From positions 1 to 15,208 of the forward strand of contig JBFFGE010000113.1 in the NCBI GenBank assembly GCA_041557595.1: a stretch of DNA of 15,208 nucleotides, read 5' to 3'. This document shows positions 13,655 through 15,208 of the stretch, piece after piece. The stretch comes from JAOTYV01 sp041557595 (GTDB lineage: Bacteria > Pseudomonadota > Alphaproteobacteria > UBA8366). The position numbers and the translations under genes were made by a program. The notes beneath the pieces were generated by a model. That model made no database searches, was not told where the DNA came from, and worked only from the letters and a program-made list of their open reading frames with translations. Each line of letters begins with the position of its first letter. The first letter of the stretch is position 1.

Positions 13655-14953
13655 TCAGGGGCCTTGTACGGCTTCGCCGCGACTGGTCTCCGCCGTCGAT
13701 TTTGGCGGTACGGTCAAGCAGTTGACGCGTCGGCTGATGAGTTCGCGGCACGCGGCAGCGGCCTTGGTTCGGCTCATGCCCACGAGGCGCGCGCGATATA
13801 TCCAGGCATTGTTCTGCCAGGTCGGGATCACCACAGCCTTGCCCTTGTTTCTCGCATGCTGTTTACCGGCCGACGACAGCTGGCGTGCCGCTTTGTTGGC
13901 GGCCTTGCGCGCCTGCCATTTCTTGCTGTAAGCGCCGACCTGAATCGACCATTTTTGCGGCGATGTTCCCCGGAAAGTCGATAATTTCGTGGGTTTCGCA
14001 AGGACAGAGGCAGACGCCATCGTCAGTGCGTCGCGCGGGGCCTTGCCATTCTCGGACGTACTGGCGCGCGCGATATGCCGTTGCCGCGCCGGGGCCATTT
14101 TGGCAAACCCCCGATCGAGCAGGCTGTGCATTTGCCGGTTGCGCTTCCTGGCGGATTTTTCGCCAAAAATGACGCCGATTATACGCCTGTTGTCGCGCTT
14201 GGCCGATGCCGCCAGATTGAATCCGGAAGCCCGTGTATAGCCGGTCTTCAGGCCATCGGTGCCTGGATAAGTCTCCAGCAGCTCATTGTGATTGCTAAAG
14301 GTTCTGCCGTCGAATTCAAAGCCCCTGGTCGCGAACAGGTGATAGCGCTTGGGGAAATCCTCCATCAGCCTCCGGGCGAGAATGGCCATGTCGCGCGCTG
14401 TCGAGAATTGCCGCCGGTTTGGCAAACCCGAGGCATTGCGAAACGTCGTGCGCTTCATGCCGATTTTCCGGGCGCGAAGCGTCATTTGGCGACTGAATTC
14501 CTTTTCCGAACCCGCAAGCGCCTCGGCCATGACGATCGCGGCGTCGTTGGCGGATTTGGTGACGATCGCAAGGATCGTGTCTTTGGCGGTAATCGTATCG
14601 CCGGCCCGAAGTCCGAGCTTCGACGGGCGCGCTTTTTCTGCGTCGGTCGATACGGTTAGTTTCTGATTCATCGACAGCCGGCCCGCTTTCAAGGCGTCGA
14701 AGGCGAGGTAGAGGGTCATCATCTTTGTCAATGACGCTGGATAGTTCCGGGTGTCGGGATTGATCGCGTGCAGGACTGTGCCGGTCTCGTAGTCGACGAC
14801 GATCGAGGAATAGCGCGCTTCGGCGCTTTGCAGCGACATCGCCGATAGGACAATCGCGGAAATAAAACCAAATCGAAAAATATGGTTAATACTTGGTCTT
14901 TTGAGTCTTCGCTTGGCCATGCCAATAATTTTTCGGCTTTTTGAAGATTTCAT
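13655..14953 (-). CDS. D-alanyl-D-alanine carboxypeptidase (penicillin-binding protein) with C-terminal SPOR domain
   Basis: The 432-aa exported protein has a basic N-terminus, a hydrophobic signal core (FGFISAIVLSAMS) and a probable cleavage site after AEA (residues 44-46). The PBP5-like (peptidase S11) domain has all three motifs: SLTK (Ser74-Lys77), SAN (134-136) and KTG (236-238). It removes the terminal D-Ala from peptidoglycan pentapeptides in the periplasm. A basic linker follows. The C-terminal SPOR domain, about 335-415, starts WSIQVGAY and includes AWIYRARLVG; SPOR domains bind septal peptidoglycan with stripped glycan strands. This combination suggests recruitment to the division site. 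The PBP5 C-terminal beta domain seems to be absent. An in-frame Met12 is a possible alternative start at 14920; neither start has a clear ribosome-binding site. Confidence 0.92.
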   Translation of the reverse strand: MKSSKSRKIIGMAKRRLKRPSINHIFRFGFISAIVLSAMSLQSAEARYSSIVVDYETGTVLHAINPDTRNYPASLTKMMTLYLAFDALKAGRLSMNQKLTVSTDAEKARPSKLGLRAGDTITAKDTILAIVTKSANDAAIVMAEALAGSEKEFSRQMTLRARKIGMKRTTFRNASGLPNRRQFSTARDMAILARRLMEDFPKRYHLFATRGFEFDGRTFSNHNELLETYPGTDGLKTGYTRASGFNLAASAKRDNRRIIGVIFGEKSARKRNRQMHSLLDRGFAKMAPARQRHIARASTSENGKAPRDALTMASASVLAKPTKLSTFRGTSPQKWSIQVGAYSKKWQARKAANKAARQLSSAGKQHARNKGKAVVIPTWQNNAWIYRARLVGMSRTKAAAACRELISRRVNCLTVPPKSTAETSRGEAVQGP

Positions 14954-15208
14954 GTGGGGAAAGAGCCACCCAGCTCACTAATTCTTATATGCAATCTCTG
15001 ACAGATGCAAAGACGAATCGTTTCCGGATCGATGAATTTTCGCCGAAATCCTCCCCGTATTACCGTTAACGAATATCGTAACGCAAACGGTTCTCCACGA
15101 TCCAGTTGTACTTTGGGTCTACCACTACATTCAAGGTCGATCTCTCTTGGCCGCAATCGGGGCGGCATGCGGGTGACGTTCGTGCGCTGTCTCCGATTGA
15201 TCGGTAGC
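14954..15208 (-). promoter_or_regulatory. Upstream region of the carboxypeptidase gene, with possible promoter
   Basis: This 255-bp AT-richer stretch has no credible gene. Reading on the minus strand, TTTGCA (15011-15006) and TATAAG (14989-14984) are spaced by 16 bp and lie about 30 bp before the start at 14953, a fair sigma-70-like pair. Further upstream, at 15062-15091, is a nested inverted repeat: ACCGTT...AACGGT enclosing ACGA-ATA-TCGT. It is a candidate regulator site. The rest, to the window end, holds nothing I recognise. Confidence 0.4.

Noticed and set aside
14950..15168. Minus-strand frame of 72 codons upstream of the carboxypeptidase
   Set aside because: It crosses the likely promoter and palindrome, has no motif, and overlaps the carboxypeptidase start.
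1..15208. CRISPR array, tRNA or rRNA gene
   Set aside because: No regularly spaced repeats and no recognisable tRNA or rRNA sequence were seen on either strand by eye.

Overview
The window is GC-rich DNA from an alphaproteobacterium. MipZ, an alphaproteobacterial division-site ATPase, is the strongest marker. A membrane J-protein of the Tim14/Pam18 type and a SPOR-tailed D,D-carboxypeptidase also fit. I would guess a Rhodospirillales-like lineage, but the genus cannot be read from the sequence.

Layout, left to right. (1) Positions 3-134 are the last 43 codons of an IS481-type transposase, cut by the window edge. A 107-bp two-hairpin repeat follows directly. (2) On the minus strand are an acyl-CoA synthetase and a translationally coupled GST-kappa/2-hydroxychromene-2-carboxylate isomerase-like protein. 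The latter has an in-frame TAG where the family has Trp, 14 residues before its normal end. Divergent from them is fadH, 2,4-dienoyl-CoA reductase. Together this looks like a fatty acid or acid catabolism locus. (3) A clearly AT-richer gene for an HNH endonuclease with an extra N-terminal domain sits alone between fadH and a minus-strand short-chain dehydrogenase; it is probably an acquired restriction-type defence gene. (4) A minus-strand lipoprotein lies divergent from a tight plus-strand set: mipZ, a VWA-domain protein and a membrane-anchored J-domain protein. (5) galU, ugd and a phosphomannomutase/phosphoglucomutase form a sugar-nucleotide set for surface polysaccharide. A second copy of the 107-bp repeat lies between ugd and the mutase. 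(6) A convergent minus-strand D-alanyl-D-alanine carboxypeptidase with a SPOR domain ends the window, preceded by an AT-richer 255-bp promoter region.

Most genes are standard housekeeping or catabolic genes. The least explained features are these. The repeat pair aligns without gaps at 85 of 107 positions, keeps its hairpins through G.U and compensatory changes, and both copies begin at a CTAG whose TAG is the stop codon of the upstream gene. The isomerase has an amber codon at a conserved Trp. The HNH gene differs in composition. The VWA protein with its J-protein partner next to mipZ has no assigned function. I saw no tRNA, rRNA or CRISPR array.
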